NCBI GenBank assembly: GCA_020002185.1
Contig: JAHLWY010000228.1
Span: 1 to 64,000 of the forward strand
From: Paraescarpia echinospica
Taxonomy: Eukaryota > Annelida > Polychaeta > Sabellida > Siboglinidae
Direction of reading: 5' to 3'
DNA length: 64,000 nt
The notes beneath the pieces were generated by a model. That model was given only the letters and a program-made list of their open reading frames with translations. It did no database searches and was not told the DNA's origin. The position numbers and the translations under genes are program-made. Positions 24,506 through 36,789 of this stretch are shown here, in pieces. The first letter of the stretch is position 1, and every line of letters begins with the position of its first letter.

Positions 24506-25235
24506 GAAAAACGACGGGGCCGTAATTAGCCTCTGAATCGGCTGCTCACGCCATAGAATTTGTGCAGGTAGCGTCCTATCTATACGCATGCAGGTATAGT
24601 CATGAATTTATGTTGACGTCGTACAAGTCGTCACGCTTCGGTAGATCGGCAGGCCTCTGCGATACGTAGATCTATACACAGCCATTGGGTTACTCCTCAG
24701 GCCTCCTTCGTTCGAAAAAAAATACCGGATGAGCCAGTGTTCTAAAACAAAGTTGACTCATAATCATAGACGCAGTGATTTTCTAAGGAAACGATATTAA
24801 TAATATTTTGAAAGGCATGTCACGTCACCAAAATAGCTTTCTGCTGAGGACCTATTTCCTCACTGTGTCGTCATCAATTGCTAGGCACTCACCACCACCA
24901 CCCCGCTCGTGCCGGTGAAGTAGGTTGAAAATATCACCCATCGAAAATACTACGTAGGTTTTGATTCGCGTACTAATTTAAACTTGTTGGTCGCATATGA
25001 ACTGCATAGCCATAGTAATAGTAAATACATATGTATAAACACAATTGTGATAGTTGTTAATATTATATAACCTTTGCACGTACCATGACATAATATCGTT
25101 GTGCAATCTACACATGGACTTCAATTTGAAAAAAATATTGATATATTAAAGTATAATTTAATGGGAGGGAGAGCTCTATACGAATAGGTCAATGTCGACA
25201 TTTGAGAATTACCCGAAGCGAAGGAGTCGGCGGAA
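24506..25235. other. No gene recognised
   Basis: Mixed-composition unique sequence without a supported frame, AT-rich after 24980. Confidence 0.45.
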
Positions 25236-25239
25236 AAAA

Positions 25240-26400
25240 ATCAGGATGTCTGAGGAGACAGACCAGAATGACTGAGAGGTAGATTAGAATGACCGATGAG
25301 TCGACCAGAATGACTGATGAGTAGACCAGAAAGACTGACGATTAGACCAGAAAAACCTGGGGAGTAGACCAGAATGACTGAGGAGTCGACCAGAATGACT
25401 GGAGCGTAGACCAGAATAACTGAGGGGTAGACACAAATGATTGAGGAGTAGACAAGAATGACTCAGGGGTAAACCAGAATGACTAAAGAGTAGACCAGAA
25501 TGACTGAGGGGTAGACAAGAATGACTGAGGAGTAGACCAGAATGACTGAGGGGTAGACCAGAATGACTGGAGAGACCAGAATGACTGAGAAGAAAGACCT
25601 GACTGGCTTAAAGCAGACGTGGATGACATATGAGGCGGATCAGAATATTAAAAGCCGCAGTCCAGAATGACTGAACAGGCAGATCAAAATATTAAAAGCG
25701 GCAGATCAGGATGACTTAGGAGGAAGACCAGAATGACTGAAGAGGTAGATCAGAATGACTGAAGAGGCAGATCAGAATGACGGAGGAGGTAGATCAGATT
25801 GACTGATCATGACAAGGTAGATTTGACTGACTGAAAAGGTAGCTCAGAATGACTGAGGAGGTAGATCACAATGACTGAGGAGGAAGATCATAATGACTGA
25901 GGATACAGATTAGAATCACTGATCACGAGAAGGTAGATCAGAACGACTGAGGATGTACATCAGAATGACTGATCATGAGAAGGTAGATCAGAATGACTGA
26001 GGAGGTAGATCAGAATGACTGAAGAGGAAGATCATAATGACTGAGGATACAGATTAGAATCACTGATCACGAGAAGGTAGATCAGAATGACTGAGGAGGC
26101 AGATCTGAATGACTGATCTTGAGAAGGTAGATCAGAATGACTGACGAGGAAGATCAGAATGACCGAGGAGACATTCCAGGATGACCGAGGAGCCAGATCA
26201 GAACGATTGAGGATGTACATCAGAATGAGTGATCATGAGGAGGTAGATCAGAATGACTTAGAAGGTAGATCAAACTGACTGAGGAGGTAGATCAGATTGC
26301 CTGAGGAGACAGATCAGAATAGTGGAGGAGACCGACCAAAATTACTGAGGAGGCAGACCAGAATATCGAAGGACGCAGCTCAGGAAGACAGGGAAGGCAG
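25240..26400. repeat. Degenerate 21-22 bp minisatellite, about 50 units
   Basis: Unit about GAGGAGGTAGATCAGAATGACT, with GACCAGAATGACTGAGGAGTA dominating the first half and GATCAGAATGACTGAGGAGG the second. A 12-bp spacer-like GATCATGAGAAG recurs (25810, 25930, 25973, 26064, 26113), giving a longer internal period of about 90-130 bp. Confidence 0.93.
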
Positions 26401-27375
26401 GAAGAGAGAGGAGGCTAACTTGCAAGAATGAAAAAACAAAGAGGAGGCAGATCGGAGTGTTTGAGAAGGCCGGACACGAAGATAGCTGAAGCAGACCACG
26501 ACGTCTGATCAGGATGAAGGACAGTGGATTTCAGTAAGAAATAAAGGGAAAATTACTAAGATTGAAGTAGAAATTTGCGTGTAAATTGCTTAGTGGAAAA
26601 CAAGAACTACGTATTGTGGAGATTAATTAGACGTCTGGGAGGAGGGGGGTAAGAAGCATTAATGGGAGCAAACTATAGTCATGACTAGGGATAATGCATG
26701 GGCATACACACCTGTTCTTGCTCCACAGTATGTTGAATATGATTTTGTTTTGCTGAAGAACCATTACACAACCGAGCATTCCAAGGCGACGTGACTGAGT
26801 CGTGAGAAAGAGCTCCTTAAAGGGCCCCGCTGGAGGCACACACCGTCTGCTCCTCAGGTGCACAGGCCGTATCTGACCGATCACCAATGACGGTGTGCAG
26901 GTACAATGGATCATCTGATAGTGAGAGGCAATGGAATGTCGTGTACCAGTTGCATGCAATAATAGACCGTAGCGAGTGTGCACTGCTTGTTATGTGTGCA
27001 CAGTGTAGAAATAATAACTTCAAACAGTCACTGAATCTTCTCATTTCAACACAATGATCAATACACTGATATATAGACGCCAGGACAATGTTTTTACGTA
27101 ATTGATTAACACAGTAACAGGTAAGCTCCGGGATTAGTGTGGTAATGACTTTGTCATGTTCGGCCTCGTGTTATACGGGTGAAGCATTTACGCCCTATAT
27201 CGTATGCCGGGTTTGCTGCTCAGTGCATGCGCATATCCCAATATAGAGCTCGGAAAGGGCGTCTTTCAACAAACCAGTTAAGTGTGTTGCGAAGTAACCA
27301 AAACCAAGGCCCCCAATTCGAGGTCAGGTTGCAACAAGGCAGCCTTCCTTGTTGACTATACGTTGCCAACCATGA
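26401..27375. other. No gene recognised
   Basis: Two overlapping minus-strand frames (26627-27044) lack motifs and splice context. Confidence 0.4.
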
Positions 27376-28335
27376 CCTGGACCCATATTTGGCCCGCTTC
27401 ATCTTTTGAGTGTCTTGACCTTCAGCTACGCTGTCATGGAGTCTTCTCTACATTACGGCTGTACGTCATCTACCGACCGTCGTCGTCCAGCCTCACCCCC
27501 CAGTCGTTCGCCACCTTCTTTGTCGAATTTTAACATTTTGTTGAACGTATCGGAACGAAGTGCGGGATCATTATCCTCGGCGATTCCAACGTGCGATACA
27601 GCGACAACAACGATGCGCACGCACGAGTTCTGCATGATATTGTGTCAAACGCCATTTTGAAACAGAATGTCACTGACGCGAAGCACAACCGGGATAATGT
27701 GCTTGATCTCATCATTACACTTCTTCTTCAACTCCTGCTACACGAGCATATCCATCGAAACCTTGTCACCGATTACTTTGTCATTCTTTGTGACTTTGTC
27801 ACCACCAAGCCCCAAGAAAATAGCAAACCGTCGATACGCTGCGATTGACAGCAACTTCACGGAAGATTTATTATTATGAGGGTGATTCCATCAGCCATCT
27901 TGTTAGTGACGTGGCCGGCCTGTATATCTATGATAAGTAACATCCTCAGCTGTCATGTCTGATCATTCGTCACGCACCGCTTGTGCAGCGTACTGTCACC
28001 GAACTACCATACATTCTCCGTGGCCAGGGTCGGCAACTGGACGACGTGAAACGCCAGGTTCGTCTGCGTGAGCGCACATGGCGACGTAGCAGGACCGACG
28101 ACCACCGTGTTTCCTAAATTGAATTGCATAACCAGTAATGCCGGACACTGACCCCTTCAAAAGCTGCGTTCTACAGTAATGAAATCGAATCAACCTCGAA
28201 TGACAACCCAGCAATGTTTCGTATTATTATTTCGTATCCGTCGGGAGGGACCATCGTGTCCCACTGGTCAGCTACCGTCCCCGCTCAAGCTGGGCAGCCT
28301 ACGGCCAGTAAGGTGCTGACCCGCAATGGTCAGCG
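27376..28335 (+). mobile_element. LINE endonuclease and linker fragment
   Basis: The plus strand reads VIYRPSSSSLTPQSFATFF, then in shifted frame GIIILGDSNVRYSDNNDAH and ITDAKHNRDNVLDLIIT-type sequence (the GDFN-like and LDLIIT boxes of APE endonucleases). The linker follows: VRLRERTWRRSRTDDHRVS and SKAAFYSNEIESTSNDNPAM. RT is absent. Broken by frameshifts. Confidence 0.8.
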
Positions 28336-28785
28336 ATCCACTATCAGCAGGTCTTGTTTCTTGTAATGTTGCAATATCAATGTTGCCAGAAACAGTATGT
28401 TTCTTACAGTCAGTGTGGCATAGAGGCTACAGTACTTGAATGTTTGACATCTGTAATTTAATTCAAATTTCACATGCGGAAATGTTGTTCTTATCTTCTA
28501 TTTACGGTACATGTTTTATAAAGGTTTGTTAAATTACTCACATTATTATGTGTTTTATAAAGTATGGAACTTTTGCAATGAAGATAAAATAAACATAATT
28601 TATTAACTGACTGAAAACTAGATTGTAAATGTCATGAAATTGTAACACTTTAAGTGTTTATTCTAAAACTACAAAAATAACTTGGACATCGGTGCCTCGT
28701 TTATTATAATATTAATATGAATATATTCACATTTGGATTGATTATCGGTATCAAAAAGACTAATGTCATTAGACAGGACATTGTC
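28336..28785. other. No gene; AT-rich spacer between LINE fragments
   Basis: AT-rich with several AATAAA-like words and no coding signal. Confidence 0.45.
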
Positions 28786-29476
28786 GTGCAATCATTAATC
28801 AAAATTGACGATGTGACACTTGACAAAAGCTGCAACAGTCATGTCCAGACTGAACAGGAGAGTTTGGAACAATGACAACTTGACGGAGAATACCAAACTA
28901 CGTGTATACCATTCTTTAGCACACTCCTCTACAACAGCGAGGCCTGGACAACTTACAAGACTAGAAAGGAGACTGAATAACTTTCACCTTCGCTGTCTCA
29001 AACGCTTTCTCGGCGAATACAGAGGTTCTGGAGCGTGCTTCATGTTTCAGCATATACACGCTGTTAAGCCAACGACATCTGTGATGTTCACCGAATGGCT
29101 GATGGTCGTACACTCAAAGATATATTCTATAGTGAACTTGTCACTTGGACGCGTCCTCTTGGCCATCCTTATCTGCGGTACAAAGACGTCTGTAAACGGG
29201 ATATGAAGATGGCGGAAATCAACGCAAACAGCTGGCAGACAGCCGCTGATGATCGCACTCATGGGAAGTCGACCATTACAACGCACAAGCATGAGAAGAG
29301 GAGAAGACACAAGAACAACACAACTGGCTGAGAAGAGGGACCACCGAAAGCAGATATCTACCAATGCTGCATTCTCTTCTCAGACAACTGCCTATGTCTG
29401 CCACAAGTGCGGCAGAGACGGCCATGTCAGAGTGGAATTTTTAAGCCATTCCATGCGCTGCACATCACAAAATTGA
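28786..29476 (+). mobile_element. RTE-like LINE C-terminus with zinc knuckle
   Basis: Plus-strand pieces: KAATVMSRLNRRVWNNDNLT, KLRVYHSL, then in other frames YLRYKDVCKRDMKMAEINAN with SWQTAADDR, and finally YVCHKCGRDGHVRVEFLSHS followed by MRC. The RYKDVCKRD box and the CxxC-GRDGH-HSMRC finger close the ORF2 of RTE elements annotated as craniofacial development protein 2-like. It may be the same family as 3670-5075, which holds the opposite end. Frameshifted and dead. Confidence 0.85.
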
Positions 29477-29659
29477 CAATCACGGCGCAAACCATTGTCT
29501 AGCACGACAGAAGGATGCCTATTACTACTACATATTGTTTCTTCGCCACTGCTAACGTTTCAATCGGCTTCGCTCGAAGAAGTAACAACTCTGATCTCAA
29601 AAGTGGCATGGCAAAGTCGTCTAATATTGATCATCAACTTGTCTTACGAGTCTTCAACT

Positions 29660-29722
29660 TCCACACACACGCACGCACGCACGCACGCACGCGCGCGCGC
29701 ACACACACATACACACACAAAC
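29660..29722. repeat. (CACG)n/(CA)n microsatellite
   Basis: CACACACGCACGCACGCACG then GCGCGCGCACACACACAT. Confidence 0.95.
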
Positions 29723-29836
29723 AAACAGGTGAGAATAAGTTGATGCTACGGCGACGCGACGGCGGACATTTTTAAACCCCCCCCCTCCGTCTTCCGATAT
29801 CATCAGTCCAGACGATAAAAAATTCTACTACACCAT

Positions 29837-29850
29837 ATATATATATAGAT

Positions 29851-29889
<39 letters not shown>

Positions 29890-29893
29890 TAGA
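29837..29893. repeat. (TA)n microsatellite with GATA interruptions
   Basis: ATATATATATAGATAGATAT repeated on both sides of a pure TA tract. Confidence 0.95.
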
Positions 29894-30113
29894 TGCACCC
29901 GCTCAGCGATCGATCGACAATTATTTCGACGTGGGCACAGGTGTCACGACATACAAGGGTGACGGGGTCATGTTCTAGTTAGACTTCCTGTTTGGTTCTA
30001 GTTAGACTTCCTGTTTGGTTACACGAAGAAAAGTGGTGTATTTTTATAAATTATTTTTTTACAAAATTCACATGCTATGACATACGTGCATTTGAGTAGG
30101 CAGATTTCCATGT

Positions 30114-31001
30114 GTGATTGTGAGACAGAAGACTGATGGAAGAAGACAGAGTGTTCAGCAAAAAACAGAAAACATGACAGGCGTGAAGGTGACAGGGGAG
30201 AAAGTGACCGTAGTGAAGGAGGTAGCCGGGGAAAAGGGACGGGAGAGGAGAGAAGAAAATGTGATGGGAGGAAAGAAGAAGGGACGAAAGGAAGTGAGAG
30301 TAAATGTGCTAGAAGAGAAGATGACAGGAGGAAAGGGGACAAGAGAAAACACGACAGGAAAGAAGGGAATGGAAGAGAATGTGACAGGAGAGAAGACGAC
30401 AAGAGGAAAAGACAACAACCAGACATATGCAAACCGGAGGAGCTACTCCGAGGCAGTGATTGAGGGGGCAAAGAGAAAAGAGAGAGTGTTTATGGGCGAT
30501 TCAATTCTGAGAAAAACAGACAAGACTATATGCGAGGGGAAGGACGTTGTTGTATGTCTACCGGGGGCTAAGATAGAGCATGTGACCGAAAGGGTAGAGA
30601 AGGTATTGGGGCATGGCAAGGGAGGGTCTATACTAGTACACGTTGGGACAAACAATGCAGACAAGGAGGGAACAACTGGTATAGTTCAGAAGTACAGACA
30701 TCTAGTGAGGAAGCTAAAGAAGACAAGAGTGGAACAGGTTATTCTCTCAGGAATTTTGCCAGTAATGGGAGGAAGGGGGGCAAGATACAGAAACTGTAAG
30801 AGGATGGCGATCAACGCACTAGTTGAGCAGATGTGTGAGGAAGAGGGCGTGGGATTCATAGATTTATGGGGGTACTTTGTTGGGAGAGAAGATATGTACA
30901 TGAGAGATGGCCTCCATCTAAGTGGAAAGGGGGCAGCAGTATTCTCAGAGAATCTGCTGCGATCTGTTGACAGTGGGACAGGTTGCATCTATTTAAACTA
31001 A
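30114..31001 (+). CDS. CR1 ORF1 protein with SGNH/esterase-like domain
   Basis: 295 codons, uninterrupted. The first 105 residues are K/E/G-rich with repeated TGxK and EENV words, encoded by a purine-rich tract. The remainder is an SGNH-hydrolase-like fold: block I MGDSILRK (Ser about 130), block III VHVGTNNADK (about 175-184) and block V DGLHLSGKGAAVF (Asp/His about 265-268). Such esterase domains are known in ORF1 of CR1-group LINEs, where they are thought to help RNP formation or membrane association. The usual N-terminal zinc finger/PHD is not seen. The first ATG codons at 30114 and 30174 are both possible starts. It overlaps the ORF2 frame by about 19 nt. Confidence 0.85.
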   Translation: MIVRQKTDGRRQSVQQKTENMTGVKVTGEKVTVVKEVAGEKGRERREENVMGGKKKGRKEVRVNVLEEKMTGGKGTRENTTGKKGMEENVTGEKTTRGKDNNQTYANRRSYSEAVIEGAKRKERVFMGDSILRKTDKTICEGKDVVVCLPGAKIEHVTERVEKVLGHGKGGSILVHVGTNNADKEGTTGIVQKYRHLVRKLKKTRVEQVILSGILPVMGGRGARYRNCKRMAINALVEQMCEEEGVGFIDLWGYFVGREDMYMRDGLHLSGKGAAVFSENLLRSVDSGTGCIYLN

Positions 31002-33879
31002 ATTCGCAGGGGGGACTCGCAGAGAAGCCTGAAACTGGAGGCATAGATAAAGGCAGCAAAAATAATTCAGCAAAGAACAGTCTGGAAAACTGTTCTGAAG
31101 CTGGGTATAAATGTGTTTGTTTAAATGCAAGGAGTATAGTAAACAAAAGAAATGAACTAAACATTATGGTAGAAGATATTGACCCTCACATAATAGGTAT
31201 AACCGAATCATGGGCAACCACCGATATATCAGATGCCGAATTGGGACTGACAGGATATGTAATGTTTAGGAAAGATAGAATAGGAAGAAGGGGAGGTGGA
31301 GTTATTTTATATATTAAAGAATCTATCCAGGCTTATGAAATAAAATTAGACAGAGAAGCAGATTGTGAAGAAGCTGTTTGGTGTAACATAGTTACAGGAA
31401 ACTCAACGTTAACGGTTGGATTAGTTTATCGAAGTCCAAACATAAGCATAGAAGAGAATGAAAAATACAAAACGCTATAAGGGAAGTGAGCAAACGGGAC
31501 TGTGTTATTATGGGGGATTTTAACCATGGGCATATAAAATGGAAATCTCTACAGAGTATGGGTAGTGAGGACCACAAGTTTTTAGATTTTAGTACAAGAT
31601 AGTTTCCTTTCTCAACATGTGCTAGAACCAACCAGGGGAGAGAATGTGTTAGACTTAGTTTTGTCCTCACAGAATGAATTAGTTGACAATGTTAAATTAT
31701 GTGAGCCTCTGGGAAGTAGTGATCACAACCAGATACATTTTACCATCAAAGTAAAATCAGAAAGAAATAATAAAAGCAGTTGAGGAGAAATTTCCACAAA
31801 GGAAGATATAAGGAAATGAGGAAATATTTAGCAAAGATGGACTGGAATAATACACTGAAGAATAAGACAGCAACAGAATGCTGGAATATCTTAAAGAATG
31901 AAATAGAGTGCATCGTAGATAAATTTGTTCCCTTCAAAAAACAAGGGAAACGGACCAGAAAGAAATACTTATCGAAAGAAGCCATTAGAAAAATTAAGTA
32001 TAAACAAATGATGTGGAAGTCATATAGACGTACTGGCAATGACGAAGACTACAACATTTATAAAGAAGCACTAAACCAAGCTACAGCTGAAATTAGAAAT
32101 TCAAAGAGAAGCTATGAACATAAATTAGCTTGTAATATAAAACATGACAGCAAGAGTTTTTATGCGTATGTTCGAAGCAAACAGAAAGTTCAGGATAAGG
32201 TCGGTCCTCTAGAAGATAGTGCTGGAAATATAATATCAGAAGGATTCTTAATGGCTGAAGACCTAAATGAGTATTTTAGTTCAGTGTTTACCAGAGAAGA
32301 CACTAGTTCACTGCCAGTACCAGAGGCTAAGTTCAAGGGGGCAGAATCAGACTATTTAAGACAGTTAATTGTAACCCCAGAAATGGTAGCTAAGAAAATT
32401 AGGGCTATGAAGGAAAATAAATCACCTGGAGTGGATGGTATTCCACCCAAACTACTAGTGGAAATTGTAGAACAAATTAGCATACCGCTTGCAACAGTTT
32501 TCAACTTGTCATTAGAAGAGGGAGTGGTTCCTTTAGAATGGAAAGAAGCAAACATTATACCGTTATTTAAAAAAGGTTCGAGAAACAAGTCAAATAATTA
32601 TAGACCAGTTAGTTTAACATCGGTGATTTGTAAATTATTAGAAAGACTAATTAAAGATCACATGGTGGATTTTCTTGTTAAACATAACTTGATAAACCCA
32701 TCTCAACATGGGTTTCTAAAAGCGAGGTCATGCTTAACAAATATGTTATGTTTTTTGGAAGATATCACTAAGTGGGTAGATGATGGATCACCAGTAGATA
32801 TCATCTACTTAGATTTTCAAAAAGCTTTCGACAAAGTGCCACATCAGAGATTACTGCTTAAACTAAAGGCCCATGGCATAGGAAATGGTATAATTAACTG
32901 GATAGAAAAATGGCTGATTGACAGAAGACAACGGGTAGTTGTTGATGGGAAGGCTTCAAACTGGAAATCAGTTTTGAGTGGGGTTCCACAGGGATCAGTA
33001 CTGGGACCTATATTATTCTTAATATATATAAACGATTTGGACGATGATATAGCTAGCAAGGTGTTGAAATTTGCAGATGATACAAAAGTGTTTAGAAGGA
33101 TTGAAAGTGATGGTGATAGACAGCATTTACAAGATGATCTTGACAGGTTGATCAAATGGTCTGAAAAGTGGCAAATGTTGTTCAATTTTGGGAAATGTAA
33201 ATGCCTCCACACAGGACATGGGAACGAATATGTAGAATATACAATGGGGGGAACTGTACTAAGTACTACTGTAAAAGAAAAAGACTTAGGGCTGACAATT
33301 AGTGCTGACATGAAGGTTTCAGAGCAGTGTGGAATTGCAGCTTCAAATGGAAATCAAATCCTTGGATTGATTAGGCGAAATATAGCATATAAAGAAAAAG
33401 AACTAATAATACCGCTGTACAAAACAATAGTTAGGCCTCATTTAGAATATTGTATACAAGCGTGGAGGCCATACCGCAAGAAGGACATAGATATGCTAGA
33501 AAGAGTACAGAGGAGAGCGACTAAAATGATACCAAAACTGAGGGATCTTAGTTATGAAAAACGCCTAAAAGAATGTGGTTTAACAACACTAGAGACCAGG
33601 AGATTGAGAGGAGATCAGATAGAAGTGTTTAAAATATTGAATGGTTATGAAAATATTGTTAGAAATATGTTTTTTTCAGTTAAGAAAGATAGAAAGACTA
33701 GAGGACATGAAGTTACATTAGTAAAGGAGCAGTGTAGATTAGACATGAGAAAGTTCTCATTTTCACAAAGGACTGTGAATGAATGGAACAGATTATCTGA
33801 TGATTGTGTGGGTGCTAGTAGTGTGAATACGTTTAAAAATAAAATTGACACATACCTCAGAAGGGCTGGATATATGTAG
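30983..33879 (+). pseudogene. CR1 ORF2: APE endonuclease plus reverse transcriptase, frameshifted
   Basis: The endonuclease begins CVCLNARSIVNKRNELN, then IIGITESWATTD, RRGGGVILYI and GLVYRSPN. A frameshift near 31475 moves VIMGDFNHGHIKW to another frame, and further shifts occur near 31595 and 31775, after VLDLVLSSQNELVDN and GSSDHNQIHF. From 31780 a 699-codon frame is intact: NKSPGVDGIPPKLL, NYRPVSLTSVICK, YLDFQKAFDKVPHQRL (about residue 344), GVPQGSVLGPILFLIYINDL, KFADDTKVFRRI (about 430), VRPHLEYCIQAWRP, and a C-terminus LRGDQIEVFKILNGYEN ending YLRRAGYM. It would copy its RNA by target-primed reverse transcription. The endonuclease breaks make it non-autonomous as read. Confidence 0.93.
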
Positions 33880-34440
33880 ATAAAAGGGTTGGACTCTCGA
33901 TAAGCCAAAGGGCTTCCTTGTCCACCTGCCATCTAGAGTTAATTCTCTGGATGGCAATCTTGTTAAATCTTGTTAAACGTAAGTGTTAATTATTGCGGCC
34001 CAAGTTTCTGATAGTTCTCAATAAAGTCTTGACTAATGACAGGTAACTTTGCCACACCTGTCCTAGTGGAAGTAAGCCAAAGAGGGTAACGAGTGCACAC
34101 TACTCTAAATTAAATGTTTTTTTCTCCGACATAATATCATAACACAAAAGTATTTAGGGTAATTTTGACCCTGTTTTCTGTAGAAAGTGTTGACCAAATT
34201 AATTGAAAGTGTGTTTGCTACTTGCACACAAGGCCCTATACCTGAGTCTTTTCAAAATATGGGAAGTTTTTTCCTAAATTTACTTCTAGTTTGATAACTC
34301 AAAAGAAGACTATAAGCTGTGGTTAAGATGGGTGATTTCACTTCATATCACCCATAGTGTGGAAGGTAAGAGCAGAAACTCTGGTGACTGGTGAACATGA
34401 GATGTTACAAAGACTAGCGGTGTGCTTTGAAGTGTCCTAC

Positions 34441-34522
34441 CTGGGACATGCAGTGGCACGGAGAGGTCTATCTGTGAGATCGGCACGTCGCTGTTGTTGT
34501 TGTGATCCTCATGGTGACTGTC
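34441..34522 (-). CDS. AP3D1: AP3D1 exon 'QIDLSVPLHVPG', duplicate A
   Basis: 82-nt exon copy with TTTCAG acceptor and CAG|GTAGGAC donor intact. The peptide contains VPISQIDLSVPLHVPG. It keeps Val where native copy B has Met (V is also the residue I know from vertebrate AP3D1), so copy B changed after duplication. It lies downstream of all native exons, so normal splicing of the gene would not need it. Confidence 0.85.
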
Positions 34523-36077
34523 CTGAAACAACACATGCATATATAATGACAACTGTCTTGTCTTGTTGTAATACTGGCCAACACTCCTGTGTTTGGGCAT
34601 GCATGCTATCTAGGCATGTATGTTTGGAACCGAGTGTACAAGGGCTTGTTTAAATTGAGTGGATTTCCTGCCCCTTCAAAGATAATTACCATCAAACATA
34701 AAATAAAAAATATGGTGAAAAATGATCGATTATTCTTTCTTAAAAAAAATGAGTTCAATGTTTGTCTCCCTTTACACAACATCCACACTCAACAATATGA
34801 TCATAAACATATTTTTGTGACATGCAATGGCACAAACAATATTTTATGCGGCAGTAGCAACGTAGGGGATATGCAGGGATACAGCGAATTGTGAAAGCGG
34901 GCGTCATTTAACGTGGTAGCTGCATCCCCTGGTGGATTAGGCCAGCACTACCATGTGCGTATGAATAATCGTGTTACTGCCATGCGTGGAGTGATACCTA
35001 GCGCCTCGTGAAGCGCACAGCCGAGTTAATGTTTAAAGATGGATGTGATCTGCTTGTGAGATCTTGGCTTGTAATTTCATTGTTAACTGTTGGATTGTTG
35101 TGTGGACCGCTAAGTGGATTCATGGTTTAATAAGCAGTTGTTTAATCCACCCTCATCCCTATACTACACATGTATATATGTATGTCTGTATAATTTATAA
35201 CAGAAGTCTGATTACATAAAATATAGTTCTTTGACGCTTTTTCCTGGACCAGATGGGTACACAAGGTTTTGCTTAGGTTTTTCCTCTCCACTGAATTTCA
35301 GTAGTGTACACAGGGTTTTTAGTGCGGTAAATAAAGTAGGGGTAGGCGGAGTGACCCCCACCGATACGGTGTGAATGGTAAATACCAGCCAGTAGGGATA
35401 TAGTTAGTAGTTGTAGCAGGTAGCTGCTGGAGACAATTAAAGAAAATTGTTATAACTATTAGTGAGACTACTAATAGGTCGGTGAATTGTAGATATTTTG
35501 TAGCAATACAATTGGGGCCGGCATGCTTGCTGTTAATGTGATTCGATTATTGTATTGATGGATACATAGTCTTTGTTACTTAATCAAAGTAAATGTTATT
35601 AAGTTGGCCTATTTCAATCTACACTGGACTTGCGTTGTTGCTCTGCATAAACCAGATTTCCTAATAAACATCTACATGCTACAACAAAACTGATTTTAGT
35701 GCAATAAAATATGTATTCATAATATACTCAAGCTGGACAAACACGCCAACAGTTTCAGGGTAATCCACCATTAAGAAAATCACTTTGCAAGTTTCTGCTC
35801 GCGAAATAACATCATTAACATTTGTGGGATAAAATCAAATTGCAATATCTGAAGCTGGGAAGAGTAGCGGCCAGTGTCTTGAAGCACTCATACATATGAT
35901 CCTTCATATGAAAGGTAGTTACAGACATGTTTCTATGGCTGTTATGAGTAACAAATTCTATGTCAAATGTCCCCACAAGTTCCTGCAAATGAAGGGTCAT
36001 ATGTACGAATGTTTCATGAAACTGTTCCCAGGTGTAGAAGCTGATTGCAAGTAAAAAAGAACTGAGGTGAGAATTAC

Positions 36078-36155
36078 CTTGGGTCTTGCATTACCGTTCA
36101 GGTAGTTCAGGTAGTTCACGTTGTTCATATGTTCAAATTCTTTCTGCTGCAGCAT
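36078..36155 (-). CDS. AP3D1: AP3D1 exon 'QQKEFEHMNNVNYLN', duplicate A
   Basis: 78-nt exon copy, phase 0 at both ends, identical in sequence to copies B and C. Acceptor TATAG and donor AAG|GTAATT are intact. Confidence 0.85.
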
Positions 36156-36528
36156 CTATAAAAAAAACCCACTTACTATTAGAAAAGGTGTTTGAAAAAT
36201 AAATAAGTTACTTGGCGGCTTTCACTGGAGGTTTATGGAGTAACTTACTGCTATATTTGAATATCTAATTTACACTATAAACAATGGGATAAACAAAAGA
36301 AACATATATCTATTAAATCACTAGTCATTTGAGTGAAGAGGTTCATTGGACTGCAAGGTTCAAATTGGTAATATTTTTTGCTTATTTCCCAGTCAATTTA
36401 CCTTTTTTGCTGTGTCTGCTATCAACAATCTTCACCAGATATTTAGCTACTTTTACATGGCAATGCTTGTCACGTATTAGTTTGCTTAAAACAAAGATTG
36501 TGAACATGTCACACATGTATGCACATAC

Positions 36529-36589
36529 CTTCTGTAGTTCAGCCTCTGACGGTGCAGGAGTTTTTACCTCATTTTCATATCTTCTGGTT
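36529..36589 (-). CDS. AP3D1: AP3D1 exon 'RRYENEVKTPAPSEAEL', duplicate A
   Basis: 61-nt exon copy with TTTTGCAG acceptor and AAG|GTATGT donor. Differs from copy B by Pro versus Leu in TPAPSEAE/TPALSEAE. Confidence 0.83.
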
Positions 36590-36789
36590 CTGCAAAATAT
36601 GTATAATCATACAAATACATGCAAGTTCAAAGACAATTACAATTATTAGCAAAATTACCTATCCTCTGGAAGCAATATCTTGGTATTTTGTAACGTGAAA
36701 ACACATGCAACAAAGTCGTTAGTTTGACATTACGCGACATTACACACACACAACATTTTCACAAAGTATTCCTACCAAATATCTGATCA

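Larger units (their letters stand above)
30000..33975 (+). mobile_element. CR1-like LINE, near full length
   Basis: Order from 5' to 3': a short leader, including two copies of GTTCTAGTTAGACTTCCTGT at about 29975-30020; ORF1 with an SGNH-type domain; ORF2 with APE endonuclease and RT; a roughly 100-bp 3' UTR; and the CR1-style non-poly(A) tail of short repeats, AATCTTGTTAAATCTTGTTA. The 5' limit is uncertain (30.0-30.1 kb). The 3' end directly abuts the AP3D1 cassette copy A. ORF1 and the RT domain are intact, but the endonuclease region carries frameshifts. Confidence 0.93.

Noticed and set aside
34357..34653. 98-codon plus ORF repeated at 46086 and 61835
   Set aside because: Antisense to the AP3D1 QIDLS exon; the minus strand has matching splice sites and family similarity.
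36329..36649. 106-codon plus ORF repeated at 48057-48377
   Set aside because: Antisense to the AP3D1 RRYE exon and its intron; duplicated only because the cassette is.
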